The notes below the pieces were generated by a model. That model was not told the origin of the DNA and ran no database searches. It saw nothing but the letters and a program-made list of their open reading frames with translations. A program made the position numbers and the translations under genes. Of a stretch of DNA of 64,000 nucleotides, positions 45,420 through 56,777 are shown piece by piece. The DNA comes from Sphingomonas daechungensis. Lineage in GTDB: Bacteria; Pseudomonadota; Alphaproteobacteria; Sphingomonadales; Sphingomonadaceae. Location of the stretch: NCBI RefSeq assembly GCF_014489495.1, contig NZ_CP060780.1:992001-1056000 (forward strand), read 5' to 3'. Each line of letters starts with the position of its first letter. Positions within the stretch are counted from its first letter, which is position 1.

Positions 45420-46853
45420 TGATCCGGTCGTCCTGACGGTCGAGGGCACTCACGGGCCGATCATTCATGCCGTGACGCGAGCGGCAGCCGAACGTGGGGC
45501 CCGGGCGGGATCGCGGCTGACCGATGCGCGGGCGATCGACCCGGTGCTGATCGCGGTTCCGGCCGATCCGGCTGGCGACGAGGTGTTGGTCGAGCGGCTG
45601 GCACGCTGGGCCGGGCGCTGGTCGCCTTTGGTCGAAGTCGATGGGCCGAGTGCGTTGCGGCTGGACGTCACCGGCGTCGCCCATCTTTTCGGCGGCGAGC
45701 GCAGGCTGGTGGCGGACGTGCAGACGCGGTTTGCGGTCGCCGGACTGTCGACACGGGTGGCGATGGCGCCGACGGCTGCGGCCGCCTGGGCGCTGGCGCA
45801 TTACGGCGATGCCGCCGCGGTGATCTGCGGCAAGGACACGGGCGCGAAGCTCGCCGACTTGCCGGTCGCGGCGCTCAGATTGCCGCCGGAAGCGACGCGG
45901 ACGCTGGAACGGCTGGGGCTGAAGACCGTCGGCACATTGGCCGGCATCGAGCGGCGTTCGCTGGCTCGCCGGTTTCGCGAGGCGGACAATCCGGTCGATG
46001 CGCTCGACCGTGCGCTTGGCCGCAAGCCGGAACCGCTGACCGCCGTTCCTTCTCACCGCCCGCCGCGAGCCTTGCTCAAGCTGGAAGAGCCGGCGACGCA
46101 TCCGGAAGCGCCGAGTCAGGCGCTCGAACGGCTGATCCCCGATCTCGTCCAGCAGCTACAGCGGCGGCACCTCGGTGCGCGGCGGCTGAGTCTGATCGGT
46201 TTCCGTGTCGACGGAAGCATCGGTGTCGCCTCGGTCGCGACCTCGATCCCAAGCCGCGAACCGAAACATCTTCAGCGCCTGATCGCCGACAAGGCTGCGG
46301 CGCTCGATCCCGGGTTCGGCTTCGACGCCTTTGCACTGGAAGCGAGTTGGGCGGAGGCTTTGTCGTCGGCGCAGGACAGCCTTGTCGGTGAGCCTTCGAG
46401 CGAACGTGAGGTCGCCCGGCTGGTCGACCGGCTCAGCGTAAAGCTGGGGCCGGACAAGGTGCGGCGGCCGCAGCCGCATGAGAGCCATCTGCCCGAGCGC
46501 GCCAGCGGTTGGCGTCCGGCGCTTGAGAAAGCGGAGCCGGTTGGGCCCGCACCGGCCTCAGCCAGGCCGCAGCGGATGCTCGACCGGCCTGAGGCGATCG
46601 CGGTCGTCTACGCCACCCCGAAGGCGTACCGCGCCGCTTCGTCTGGCGCCGGGCAGTCCACGACATCGCCCGCGTCGAAGGGCCGGAGCGGATCGCTCCC
46701 GAATGGTGGCGGGAGCGGTCGACGGCACGGCTTCGCGATTACTACCGTGTCGAAGACCAGTCCGGCCGCCGCTACTGGATCTACCGCGAAGGCGTGATCG
46801 GCGACGGCCGCGGCGGCCTGCCCGAGTGGTACATGCACGGCCTGTTCGGCTGA
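45343..46853 (+). CDS. imuB: ImuB, Y-family polymerase-like protein (frame break near 46620)
   Basis: Non-catalytic Y-family protein that links ImuA, the beta clamp and DnaE2. ATG 45343, MRRVLSIWLPHLAVERWA. The position of the polymerase SxDE motif reads VDGPSALRLDVTGVAHLFGG, lacking the catalytic acidic residues, as expected for ImuB. HhH region LERLGLKTVGTLAGIERRSL. After YATP one base is missing near 46620; the repaired tail is PRRFVWRRAVHDIARVEGPE, YYRVEDQSGRRYWIYREG and LPEWYMHGLFG. The stop overlaps the dnaE2 start (TGATG). Confidence 0.88.
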
Positions 46854-49800
46854 TGCCTGAGTATACCGGTTTTTCGCGACTGAAGCTGGTGCGGACTGGC
46901 GACATGCCGCCCGCGCCGGTCGAGAAGGCGCCCTATGTCGAACTAGGTGTCTCGACCCCTTCTCCTTCCTGCGCGGCGCGTCGGACGCGATCGAGCTGAC
47001 GCTGACGGCACTGCATCACGGCTACGACGCGATCGGGGTCGCCGACCGCAACACCCTATCCGGCGTCGTTCGCATGCACAGCGCCTGCGATGCGGCGGGG
47101 CTGACGCCGCTGATCGGTTGCCGGCTCGATCTCAAGGACGCGCCAAGCCTGCTCGCTTATCCGATCGACCGTGACGGCTACGGACGGCTGTCGAGCCTGC
47201 TCTCGCTGGGCAAGATGCGAGCCGACAAGGGAGAGTGCGACATCAGCCTTTCCGATGTCGCCGACCATGCCGAGGGCATCGCCTTCATCGCCTGGCCGCA
47301 GGACGATCTCGCTGATTTCGAACGGGAATTGCCGCGCCTGCGTGAAGCTTTGACGTCACTGCGTCACGTTGCTGCAAGCTGGCTTTATCGCGGCGACGAC
47401 AATGCGCGGATCGAGCAGCTGGACCGCATCGTCCGCCGTCACGGCTGCACCATCCTCGCCACCAACGACGTCCATTATCACGCGCCCGACAAGCGCCCGC
47501 TCCAGGACGTGATGAGCTGCATTCGCGAGAAAGTGACGCTGACCACGGCGGGCTTTCTGCTCAACCCCAATGCCGAGCGGCACCTGAAGTCGCCCGAGGA
47601 AATGGCGCGGCTGTTCGCCCGCTGGCCGCACGCGATTTCGGCGACGCGCGAGTTCGCCGACAGCCTCCACTTCAGCCTCAACGAGCTTCGCTATGAATAT
47701 CCTCGCGAGACGGTGCCGGAGGGACGGACCCCGCAGCAGCATCTCGAGCATCTGACCTGGGAAGGCGCGCGGCGGTTCTGGGGCGACAAGGTGCCGTACA
47801 AGGTGCTGAAGCAACTCAATTACGAGCTGCAGCTGATCGAGAAACTCGACTTCGCGCGCTACTTCCTGACGGTGAACGACATCGTCGCGTTCGCGCGTGG
47901 CCTCGATCCGCCGATCCTGTGCCAGGGGCGCGGGTCGGCCGCGAATAGCGCGGTCTGCTATTGCCTGGGGATTACCGCGGTCGATCCGGCGCTGAACGAC
48001 CTCCTCTTCGAGCGCTTCATTTCGGAGGAGCGCCGCGAACCGCCCGACATCGACGTCGATTTCGAGCATGAACGGCGCGAGGAGGTGATCCAGCACATCT
48101 ACGAAAAGTACGGCCGCGACCGCGCGGGGATTGCGGCGACGATCATCCATTACCGCCCGCGCTCGGCGATCCGCGAGGTCGGCAAGGTGATGGGCCTCAG
48201 CGAGGACGTCTGCGCGGCCATTGCCTCCAACTATTGGGGCAGCATGGAGGCCGAGGTCGCGGAGGAACGGGCGAAGGACGCCGGGCTTGACATGAACGAC
48301 CCGCATTTGAAGCGCGTCATGAAGCTGGCCGAGCAAATGATTGGCATGCCGCGCCACCTTTCGCAGCATGTCGGCGGCTTCATCCTGACCGAGCGGCCAC
48401 TGACCGAGACCGTCCCCATCGGCAACGGCGCGATGGACGACCGCACCTTCATCGAATGGGACAAGGACGACATCGAGGAACTCGGCATCCTCAAGATCGA
48501 TGTGCTCGCGCTCGGCATGCTGACCTGCATCCGCAAATGCTTCGACCTGATCGATTTGCACGAAAGCGAGCGGTTCGAGCTGGCGACCGTCCCGCAGGAG
48601 GTGCCGGAGGTCTACGACATGCTGTGCAAGGGGATTCGCTCGGCGTGTTCCAGGTCGAGAGCCGTGCGCAGATGAACATGCTGCCACGCCTGAAGCCCCG
48701 GAAATTCTACGATTTGGTGATCGAGGTCGCGATCGTCCGGCCTGGGCCGATCCAGGGCGATATGGTCCATCCCTATCTGAAGCGCCGCGCGGGCAAGGAG
48801 CCGGTGACCTTTCCTTGCCCCGATCCCGCGCATGGCGAGCCCGACGAGCTGGAAAAGATCCTTGGGCGGACGCTCGGCGTGCCGATCTTCCAGGAACAGG
48901 CGATGAAGATCGCGCTCGATGCGGCGAAGTTCAGCTCCGAAGAGGCGAACCAGCTGCGCAAGGCGATGGCCACCTTCCGCTCACGCGGGAACATCGACGT
49001 GCTTCAGGACAAGATGGTCGGGCGGATGATCGAGCGCGGCTACGATCCCGAGTTCGCCCAGCGCTGCTTCGACCAGATCAAGGGCTTCGGCGAATATGGC
49101 TTTCCCGAAAGCCATGCGGCGAGCTTTGCGCACCTCGTCTACGTATCGAGCTGGCTGAAGTGGAAATATCCGGCGGCGTTCGCGTGCGGGCTGCTCAATT
49201 CACAGCCGATGGGCTTCTACGCGCCGGCGCAGATTGTCCGCGACGCGAAGGAGCATGGGTCGAAGTACGCGCGGTCGATGTGAACCACAGCGACTGGGAC
49301 TGCACGCTGGAGGATGGTGCGCTGAGGCTCGGCTTTCGCCAGGTCGAAGGGCTGCATCGCGATGCGGTCGAGCGGCTGGAACGGGCGCGCGGATCGCGGC
49401 CTTACGACAGCGTCGAGGATTTGCGCACACGCGGCGGCGTGCCGGTGCATGCGATCCACCGGCTGGCGTCGGCCGATGCGTTTCGCTCCATCGCCCTCGA
49501 TCGCCGCGCGGCGCTATGGGATGCGCGGGCGCTCAAGCAGGCGCCCGACCTGCCCTGTTCATTGCCGCAGAAGCACGCGATGAAGGCGCTGAGCTAGTGC
49601 CCGCGAAGCTGCCGGCGATGCCGCTCAGCGAGCATGTCGTAAACGACTATCAGACGGTCCGCCTCAGCCTGAAAGCACACCCGATGGGCTTCCTTCGCGA
49701 GCGCTATGCCGCGCAGAAATTCATCACTGCCGACAAGCTTCCGCATGTCCGCGACGGCAAGCGCGTGTCGATGGCCGGGCTGGTGCTGATCCGGCAACGC

Positions 49801-50139
49801 CCGGGCAGCGCCAAGGGGGTCTGCTTCATCACGCTGGAGGACGAGACCGGCATCGCCAACCTCGTCGTCTGGCCCGACGTGTTCGACAAGCAGCGCAAGA
49901 TCGTCATGGGCGCGCGGCTGATGTGCGTGCACGGGATCATTCAGAAGGACGTGGACGATGGCGTCATCCATCTCGTCGCGCGGAAGCTAGAAGATCACAC
50001 TCACATGCTCCGCCATTTGAGCGACGAATTGATGCCTTCGACGCTCAACCAGGGCGACGGTGCGGGAAGCTGGCGGCCGCCCGCTGCGGCTCATCCTCGT
50101 GACGTTGACGTCATCCCCAAGTCACGGGATTTCCACTGA
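46853..50139 (+). CDS. dnaE2: Error-prone DNA polymerase DnaE2 (about four frame breaks)
   Basis: C-family polymerase alpha homologue for SOS translesion synthesis. ATG 46853 overlaps the imuB stop. The PHP domain starts [20 protein letters not shown]. The polymerase core has [38 protein letters not shown] (catalytic Asp pair), [15 protein letters not shown] and [19 protein letters not shown]; an OB-fold region ([19 protein letters not shown]) is C-terminal. Breaks near 46955, 48640, 49256 and 49560. It ends with [13 protein letters not shown]. Repaired length is about 1,095 aa. Confidence 0.9.
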
Positions 50140-50240
50140 ATTATTGATTCGTCGACGAAACGAGGTTTGACTCGCAGCCGACTACCCACCATCGTATACA
50201 TTCGCCGTCGGTGCTGTGCCGCGTAGCGACGGAGTGAAAC

Positions 50241-51719
50241 ATGCCAGCGCGGCCCCCGGCCATCGATTTCGAAGCCCTTTTTGGCGCTTCTCCCAATCCC
50301 TACGTCTTGATGGCGCCCGACCTCACCATCGTCACGATGAACGACGCCTATCTGAAAACGACGATGCGCGAGCGCTCGGATATCGTTGGCAAGGCGATGT
50401 TCGAGGCTTTTCCAAGCGACCCGGATTCGGAAAGCCACCAGTCCCTGCGCAGCTCCCTCGAACGGGTGGTGCGGACCGGCCAGCGTGACGAGATCGCGCT
50501 CATCCGATACGACATCCAGCTGCCGTCGGGCGGCTATGAGGAACGCTATTGGAGCGCAACCCACACACCGCTGCTGGAAGACGGCAAGACGGCTTACATC
50601 CTGCAGCACACCGTCGACGTGACGGAGCTTCACCGGCTGCGCACCTTCGCCGCGGAGGCGGGCCATTATCATCGTGAAGAAGCGGGCGTTTTCCAGCGCG
50701 CGCACGCGGTTCAAGAAGCCTATCAAACCCTTGCGCAGGAAACGCAGCGCCTGCGCACCCTGTTCGAGCAGGCACCCGGGTTCATTGCCGTCATCACCGG
50801 TCCCGAACAGCGGTTCCAATTGGCCAACGCCGCCTATCAGCGGTTGGTGGGCGGCCGCGACGTTGTCGGCAAGACGGTTGCCGAGGCTCTGCCCGAAGTC
50901 GTGGACCAGGGCTTCGTCACCCTTCTCGATCAGGTGATCGCTACCGGGGAGCCCTATATCGGGCGAAGTGTCAGCGTCATGCTGGAAGCGGAAGGCGGAC
51001 CGCTCGAAGAGCGCTTCCTCGACTTCATCTACCAGCCGATCAGCGCCGCCGATGGCGAGATCATCGGTGTCTTCGTCCAGGGTCACGACGTCACGGTTCA
51101 GCGCCGCGCCGAAGAGCACCAGCAGTTGCTCATCCACGAACTCAATCATCGCGTGAAGAATACCCTGTCAATCGTCCAGGCGCTCGCCATGCAGTCGTTC
51201 AACGATCGCGCCGACCCCGCTGTGGCAAGGCAGACGTTCGATGCACGATTGAACGCACTATCCGCCGCTCACAACCTCCTGACGACCAAGAACTGGGAGC
51301 GAGCCGGGCTGCTAGAGACGATCCGGACTTCGGTCGCTGCGACCGCCGGCGCGAACCTGTCGCGCGTTTCGATCCAGGGGCCAGACATTCTCATTGCACC
51401 GCAGACGGCCGTGTCGCTGGCAATGGCGATCCACGAGCTTTGCACCAACGCAATCAAATATGGGGCCCTGTCGAACGAGGACGGCCGGGTGGCCGTGCGA
51501 TGGAGCGCTTCGCCGGGCGACGACGGGACGATCGGGCTGATCCTGGAATGGGAGGAGACCGGAGGTCCGCCCGTTGTCGTCCCATCGCGCCGCGGCTTCG
51601 GCACCCGCCTGATCGAACGCGGCCTGTCCGCCGAATTGCGCAGCGAGGTCGAGCTCGACTTCCGACCGTCCGGCCTCAAGTGCACGATCGTTGCGAAGCT
51701 GCCCGCAGTTTCCGAATGA
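50241..51719 (+). CDS. PAS-domain sensor histidine kinase of the HWE/HisKA_2 type
   Basis: 492 aa, cytoplasmic, no membrane segment. Two PAS domains (about 10-130, starting PNPYVLMAPDLTIVTMNDAY; about 172-288, starting LFEQAPGFIAVITGPEQRF). The dimerisation helix HELNHRVKNTLSIVQALA has phosphoacceptor His303. The ATPase has MAIHELCTNAIKYGALSNED (N box) and GGPPVVVPSRRGFGTRLIER. This kinase class often acts with single-domain regulators in general stress or light responses. Its stop overlaps the response regulator start. Confidence 0.9.
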   Translation: MPARPPAIDFEALFGASPNPYVLMAPDLTIVTMNDAYLKTTMRERSDIVGKAMFEAFPSDPDSESHQSLRSSLERVVRTGQRDEIALIRYDIQLPSGGYEERYWSATHTPLLEDGKTAYILQHTVDVTELHRLRTFAAEAGHYHREEAGVFQRAHAVQEAYQTLAQETQRLRTLFEQAPGFIAVITGPEQRFQLANAAYQRLVGGRDVVGKTVAEALPEVVDQGFVTLLDQVIATGEPYIGRSVSVMLEAEGGPLEERFLDFIYQPISAADGEIIGVFVQGHDVTVQRRAEEHQQLLIHELNHRVKNTLSIVQALAMQSFNDRADPAVARQTFDARLNALSAAHNLLTTKNWERAGLLETIRTSVAATAGANLSRVSIQGPDILIAPQTAVSLAMAIHELCTNAIKYGALSNEDGRVAVRWSASPGDDGTIGLILEWEETGGPPVVVPSRRGFGTRLIERGLSAELRSEVELDFRPSGLKCTIVAKLPAVSE

Positions 51720-52067
51720 CGTTCGAGGGGCGACGATCCTCATTCTTGAGGACGAACCGATCATCGGCCTTGCACTAGAGGACATGCTCGTACGCAGTGG
51801 AGCTTCGGTCCTGCATGCTTCGCGGATCGAGGAAGCACGCGATCTTGTAGAACTCAAGCACATCGACGCGGCAATTCTGGACGTAAACGTGCACGGAGCG
51901 ATGAGCTACCCCATCGCAGACATGCTGGCGGAGCGCGCCATCCCGTTCATCTTCGCCACCGGGTATGGCGACCGCTCGCATCCGCCCAGTTCGGCAAGGT
52001 GCCGACCGTGGCGAAGCCATACAGCGCGCATGACATCGAAAGCGCGTTCAGGGCCGATCGAGATTAA
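51716..52067 (+). CDS. Single-domain response regulator (two frame breaks)
   Basis: Receiver-only protein of about 117 aa. ATG 51716 overlaps the kinase TGA. After one base is restored near 51730 it reads ATILILEDEPIIGLALEDML, with phosphoacceptor Asp in AAILDVNVHG. A second break near 51990 leads to GKVPTVAKPYSAHDIESAFR, with the conserved Lys in AKPY. No output domain, so it probably works as a phosphorelay partner of the adjacent kinase. Confidence 0.82.
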
Positions 52068-52110
52068 CCCCGACTTTGCGCCGTAAGATGGGACGGGCAT
52101 AAGAGCCGTG

Positions 52111-52503
52111 ATGATCGCGCTTATGACCTTGGCGGTTTCAGCGTCGGCTCCCGCGGAGTCTATCGAAGGGCTGTGGCTTCACCCGGAACGCAGCGTCATC
52201 ATTCATCTGTCGCCGTGCGGAAACGCACTGTGCGGCACGGTGACCTGGGCGAACGAGAATGCGAAGAAGGCGGCAAGGCGAGGGATCGATCCCTTGGTCG
52301 GAGCTCGGCTGCTGACCGACCTCCGGCCGCGATCGAACGGGCAATGGCGGGGCAAACTCTTCGTCCCCGACCTCAACGTCCGGGTGAACGGCAAGATCAC
52401 GCCGATCAATCCCAACAAACTTCGCGTGTCCGGTTGCCTGATCGGCGGAATGATCTGCGGATCGCAGGTCTGGACGCGTACGGACCAGCCGGTCGCGCGC
52501 TGA
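52111..52503 (+). CDS. DUF2147 family exported protein (first of a pair)
   Basis: 130 aa. Short signal MIALMTLAVSASAPAESIEG, then LWLHPERSVIIHLSPCGNAL and CGTVTWANENAKK, with four Cys. The family core is GxW......V.I..CG..LCGxIVW. LLTDLRPRSNGQWRGKLFVP and RVSGCLIGGMICGSQVWTRT complete it. ATG 52111 is used; GTG 52108 is immediately upstream. Function unknown. Confidence 0.8.
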   Translation: MIALMTLAVSASAPAESIEGLWLHPERSVIIHLSPCGNALCGTVTWANENAKKAARRGIDPLVGARLLTDLRPRSNGQWRGKLFVPDLNVRVNGKITPINPNKLRVSGCLIGGMICGSQVWTRTDQPVAR

Positions 52504-52578
52504 GGCGAGCCGAAACCGTTCATCGCCGCGCAAGCTGAGCGCGCCATTATTGCCGCAAATCTCCACTAAATGGGCGTC

Positions 52579-52965
52579 ATGAAACGCATTATTCTGAGCA
52601 TTGCGACGGCCGCTCTTGCGCTTGCTTCGACAACGCCCGCGTTCGCGCAGGCGCTCGAAGGCAAGTGGGCCAATTCGAAGCGCAGCGTGATCGTCCAGGT
52701 GGCGAAGTGCGGCGAGGCCTATTGCGGCACCGTCAGCTGGGCCACGCCGAAGAACAAGGCGAAGGGCGCCGAGCCCGGCACCCGCGTGCTGACCGACCTG
52801 CGGCCCGTGAGCGACGGCGTCTACAAGGGCAAGGCTTATGAGCCGAAGCGCAACATCCGCGGATCGGCAACCGTGCACCAGGTCGGGCCCAACACGATGG
52901 TCGTGAAGGGCTGCGCGGTGTTCGGAGTCTTCTGTTCCGAGCAGCGCTGGACGCGCGTCAGCTAA
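52579..52965 (+). CDS. DUF2147 family exported protein (second of a pair)
   Basis: 128 aa from ATG 52579 (an in-frame ATG at 52570 would add three residues). Signal peptide MKRIILSIATAALALASTTP with cleavage at AFA. The mature part GKWANSKRSVIVQVAKCGEA, YCGTVSWATPKNKAK and VLTDLRPVSDGVYKGKAYEP parallels the previous gene, so the two are tandem paralogues. The end overlaps convergent hutH by eight bases. Confidence 0.85.
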   Translation: MKRIILSIATAALALASTTPAFAQALEGKWANSKRSVIVQVAKCGEAYCGTVSWATPKNKAKGAEPGTRVLTDLRPVSDGVYKGKAYEPKRNIRGSATVHQVGPNTMVVKGCAVFGVFCSEQRWTRVS

Positions 52966-54465
52966 GCCCGATCACGTCGAAGCCGATCTCGTTGGCGAGA
53001 ACGGCGCCCTGCAGATCGCTCATTTCGTCGGCCCAGTAGCGGTCGGCGGTGAAGTGCGGCGAATGCTCCCGAACGGCCGAGTGGATCAGACGAAGCTTCG
53101 GGCTCGTTTTCAGCGGCGCGTGATAATCGATGCCCTCCGCACCCGCCATCAGCTCGACCGCAACGACTCCGGCCGTGTTCTTGGCGATCTTGACCGCTTT
53201 CCGGCCCGCGATGGGAGCCATCGAGACATGGTCTTCCTGCCCGCGCTCGTCGGAATCGAGTCGACGCTGGCGGGGAAAGCGAGGGTCTTGTTCTCGCTGA
53301 CCAGGGCAGCTGCAGTAACCTGCGGGATCATGAGGCCGGAATTGACCCCGCTGTCCTGGGTCAGGAACGCGGGCAGGCCGCTCATCTTCGGGTCGACGAG
53401 CACGCTGGTCCTCCGCTCCGAGATCGATCCGACTTCGCACAGTGCCATCGCAATCATGTCCGCCGCGAAGGCGACCGGCTGGGCATGGAAATTGCCGCCG
53501 GAAATCGCTCCGTCCTCGTCGGGAAACAGGATCGGGTTGTCGGTGACGGCGCCCGCTTCGATGGTCAGCGTTCGCGCCGCACATTCGAGCAGGTCGAGCG
53601 AGGCGCCCATGACCTGCGGCTGGCAGCGGAAGCTGTAGGGATCCTGGACGCGGCTGCAGCTGACATGGCTGGTCAGGATCTCGCTGCCTTCAAGCAGGTC
53701 GGCAATGGCTGCCGCCACACGAATCTGGCCTGGCTGCCCCCGCAGCTCGGAGATTCGGGGATCGAACGGCTTGGAACTGCCCTTCAACGCGTCCACCGAA
53801 AGCGATCCGGCCGCGACCGCCGCGGCGAAGACTCGCTCACCGAAAAACAGGGCATCGAGCGCAAGCGCCGTACTCGCCTGCGTGCCATTGATGAGCGCGA
53901 GGCCTTCCTTCGGCGCGAGCTGCAGCGGCTCGAGGCCGATCTTCTTCAAAGCGTCGGCCGCCGGGATGAAGCCGCCCATGTCGATGCGTCCGTAGCCCAT
54001 CAGGGCTGCAATCAGGTGAGCAAGGGGGGCGAGGTCGCCGCTTGCGCCGACGCTGCCCTGCGACGGGATGACCGGCATCGCTCCATGTTCCAGCAGCGTC
54101 TGCAGCGCCTCGATCACCACCGGCCGAACACCGGAATGACCACGGCCGAGGCCGAGTAGCTTCAGCACGATCATGAGCTTGGTGACGTTACGGGGAAGCG
54201 CTTCGCCAAGCCCAGCGCTGTGCGACAGGATGAGGTTGGTCTGCAGCTCGGCGAGGCGATCGTCCGGGATTCGCGTGTTCGCGAGCAGGCCGAAACCGGT
54301 GTTCACGCCGTAGACGGTCTCGCCTCCGGCCACGATCCGGTCGACAGATGCAGCCGCATTCGCGACGCGCTGCATCGCTGTGTCGTCGAGTTCGGCGACC
54401 TGCTCCTCGCCGCACCAGAACTTGCGCAGCAGGTCCAGCGTGACGTTGTTGGGATCGACCTTCAT
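52958..54465 (-). CDS. hutH: Histidine ammonia-lyase (frame break near 53245)
   Basis: First step of His degradation, giving urocanate. 503 aa after repair. The MIO cofactor forms from Ala141-Ser142-Gly143 in [55 protein letters not shown] and [19 protein letters not shown] are family markers. The frame breaks near 53241-53250 and continues [19 protein letters not shown] 54465 overlaps the hutU stop (ATGA). Confidence 0.93.
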
Positions 54466-56122
54466 GCGCCGACCATCGGCAGGTCGAGACCCTGCTCATG
54501 CGCGCAGTCGATAGCGATGCGATAGCCCGCGTCGGCGTGACGCATCACGCCCGTGCCGGGGTCATTCCACAAAACGCGCTCCAGCCGCCGCGCGGCATCG
54601 TCTGTGCCGTCGGCGACGATCACCATTCCGCTGTGCTGCGAATAGCCCATGCCGACGCCGCCGCCGTGATGGAGCGATACCCAGGTTGCGCCGCCGGCCG
54701 TGTTGAGGAGCGCATTCAGAAGCGGCCAGTCGGACACGACGTCGCTGCCGTCCATCATGCTTTCCGTTTCGCGGTTGGGCGAGGCGACCGAGCCGCTATC
54801 CAGATGGTCGCGGCCAATCACGATCGGCGCGCTGACTTCGCCATTCCGCACCATCTCGTTGAACGCGAGGCCGAGCTTGTGGCGCTGGCCAAGGCCAACC
54901 CAGCAGATGCGCGCGGGCAGGCCCTGAAAGGCGATGCGCTCCCGAGCCATGTCGAGCCAGCGGTGAAGGTGGGGATCGTCGGGGATCAGTTCCTTCACCC
55001 GTCGATCGGTGCGGTAGATGTCCTCCGGATCGCCGGACAGGGCGACCCAGCGGAACGGTCCGATGCCGCGGCAAAAGAGCGGGCGAACGTAAGCGGGAAC
55101 GAACCCGGGGAAATCGAACGCATGGGTGACGCCCATGTCCTTCGCTTCCTGGCGGATGTTGTTGCCATAATCGAACGTCGGGACGCCCATATCCTTGAAC
55201 GCGAGCATGGCTTCGACGTGGACCGCGATCGACGCTCGTGCCGCTTCGGCGACGGCGGCGGGGTCGCGCTCGCGCATCTCCTGCCATTTCGCGACCGACC
55301 AGCCCGCCGGGCAGTAGCCGTTGGCGGGGTCGTGCGCGCTCGTCTGGTCCGTCAACGCGTCCGGACGAATGCCGCGCCTCAACATCTCCGGCAGGATCTC
55401 CGCCGCATTGCCGAGCAGGCCGACGCTGGTCGGCTCCGTAGCGTGTGCGAGGATCTCCAGCGCCTCGTCGATCGTCGCGGCGCGCTTGTCGAGGTATCGC
55501 GTTTCCAGCCGCTTCTCGATTCGGCTTTCCTGGCATTCGATGGCGATGCAATGCGCGCCGGCCATCACCGCCGCGAGAGGCTGCGCGCCGCCCATTCCGC
55601 CAAGCCCGGCCGTCAGGATCCATTTGCCGTTGAGATCGCCGCCGAAATGCTGGCGACCCATCTCCGCGAAGGTCTCGTAGGTGCCCTGAACGATGCCCTG
55701 CGTGCCGATGTAGATCCACGAGCCCGCGGTCATCTGGCCGTACATCATGAGCCCGGCGCGATCGAGCGCGTTGAACGTCTCCCATGTCGCCCACTTCGGC
55801 ACGATGTTGGAATTGGCGATCAGCACGCGGGCGCATCCTTGTGCGTCGGGAAGACTCCGACGGGCTTGCCCGATTGCACCAGCAGGGTCTGATTTTCCTC
55901 CAGTCGCTCGAGCGTCTCGACGATCTTGTCGAAGCACTGCCAATTGCGTGCGGCGCGGCCGATGCCGCCGTAGACGACCAGGCTCTGTGGATCCTCGGCA
56001 ACCTCGTCGTCGAGATTGTTCATCAGCATCCGGACTGCCGCTTCGGTGGTCCAGCTCTTCGCCACGATCTCGCTTCCGCGGCGGGCGCGGATGCGGCGGC
56101 TGTTGTCGCGTCGGTCAGTCAA
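54462..56122 (-). CDS. hutU: Urocanate hydratase (frame break near 55828)
   Basis: NAD-dependent conversion of urocanate to imidazolonepropionate. ATG 56122. After [20 protein letters not shown] one base is missing near 55828, then [19 protein letters not shown]. The NAD site is [33 protein letters not shown] and [20 protein letters not shown] are conserved. Repaired length is about 553 aa, normal. Same strand as the membrane gene and hutI upstream. Confidence 0.93.
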
Positions 56123-56168
56123 ATCCTACCCCTTCCCCAATCGCCGCCGCTCTAGCGGTTCCGTCGGC

Positions 56169-56777
56169 TTAGCCCAAGGGCCGGCCTCGATTACGGCCGG
56201 CGAGGCGGCTGAATGCCACCATCAACACGCCAGCGATCACGAAAGCGATGGCCAACCCTACTGCGTTCAACGCGGTCCGCGCCGGGCCCAGCTCGGCAAG
56301 ATTCATGAACGGATAGGGATAGCGCCCATCGATCGATCCACGCACGATGGCGTAAGCAAAATAAGCGAGCGGATAGAGGCTCCAAAGCAAGGAGTGCTGC
56401 CAACGCAGGCCGTACTTCGGCGCGATCGCGATCCAGTAAAGAACCGTCATGATCGGCACCGCATAGTGCAGGATCGTATCCGCGATCAGCGCCGCGCCTT
56501 CGAGTTGCAGGAGGCCGCGAAGAAGGGTCACATAAACGACGCCGACGAGCCCGATCGCCAGGGTCACGCCGGCATGGATGAAGGAAGACACGCGCCGGTC
56601 GAGCGCGACAGCCGTCATGGTGACGGCGACGATCAGGTTCGTCGTGATCGTAAAGAAGCGCAGGATGATCCAGAGCGTCTCGAGCACCGAACCGGAAGTG
56701 CCGAATGTTGCGTAGAATTGGATGCCAAGCCCCACCCAGGCGGTTAGGGCAATGATCACGGCGAGAAGCCTAGGCAT
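56169..56777 (-). CDS. Pr6Pr family membrane protein within the hut operon
   Basis: 202 aa, about six membrane helices ([91 protein letters not shown]). [20 protein letters not shown] and [13 protein letters not shown] match the Pr6Pr group. ATG 56777 overlaps the hutI TAG. As sequenced, the frame is continuous with hutI, but that apparent fusion is best explained by one lost G. Role in His use unknown. Confidence 0.7.
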   Translation of the reverse strand: MPRLLAVIIALTAWVGLGIQFYATFGTSGSVLETLWIILRFFTITTNLIVAVTMTAVALDRRVSSFIHAGVTLAIGLVGVVYVTLLRGLLQLEGAALIADTILHYAVPIMTVLYWIAIAPKYGLRWQHSLLWSLYPLAYFAYAIVRGSIDGRYPYPFMNLAELGPARTALNAVGLAIAFVIAGVLMVAFSRLAGRNRGRPLG

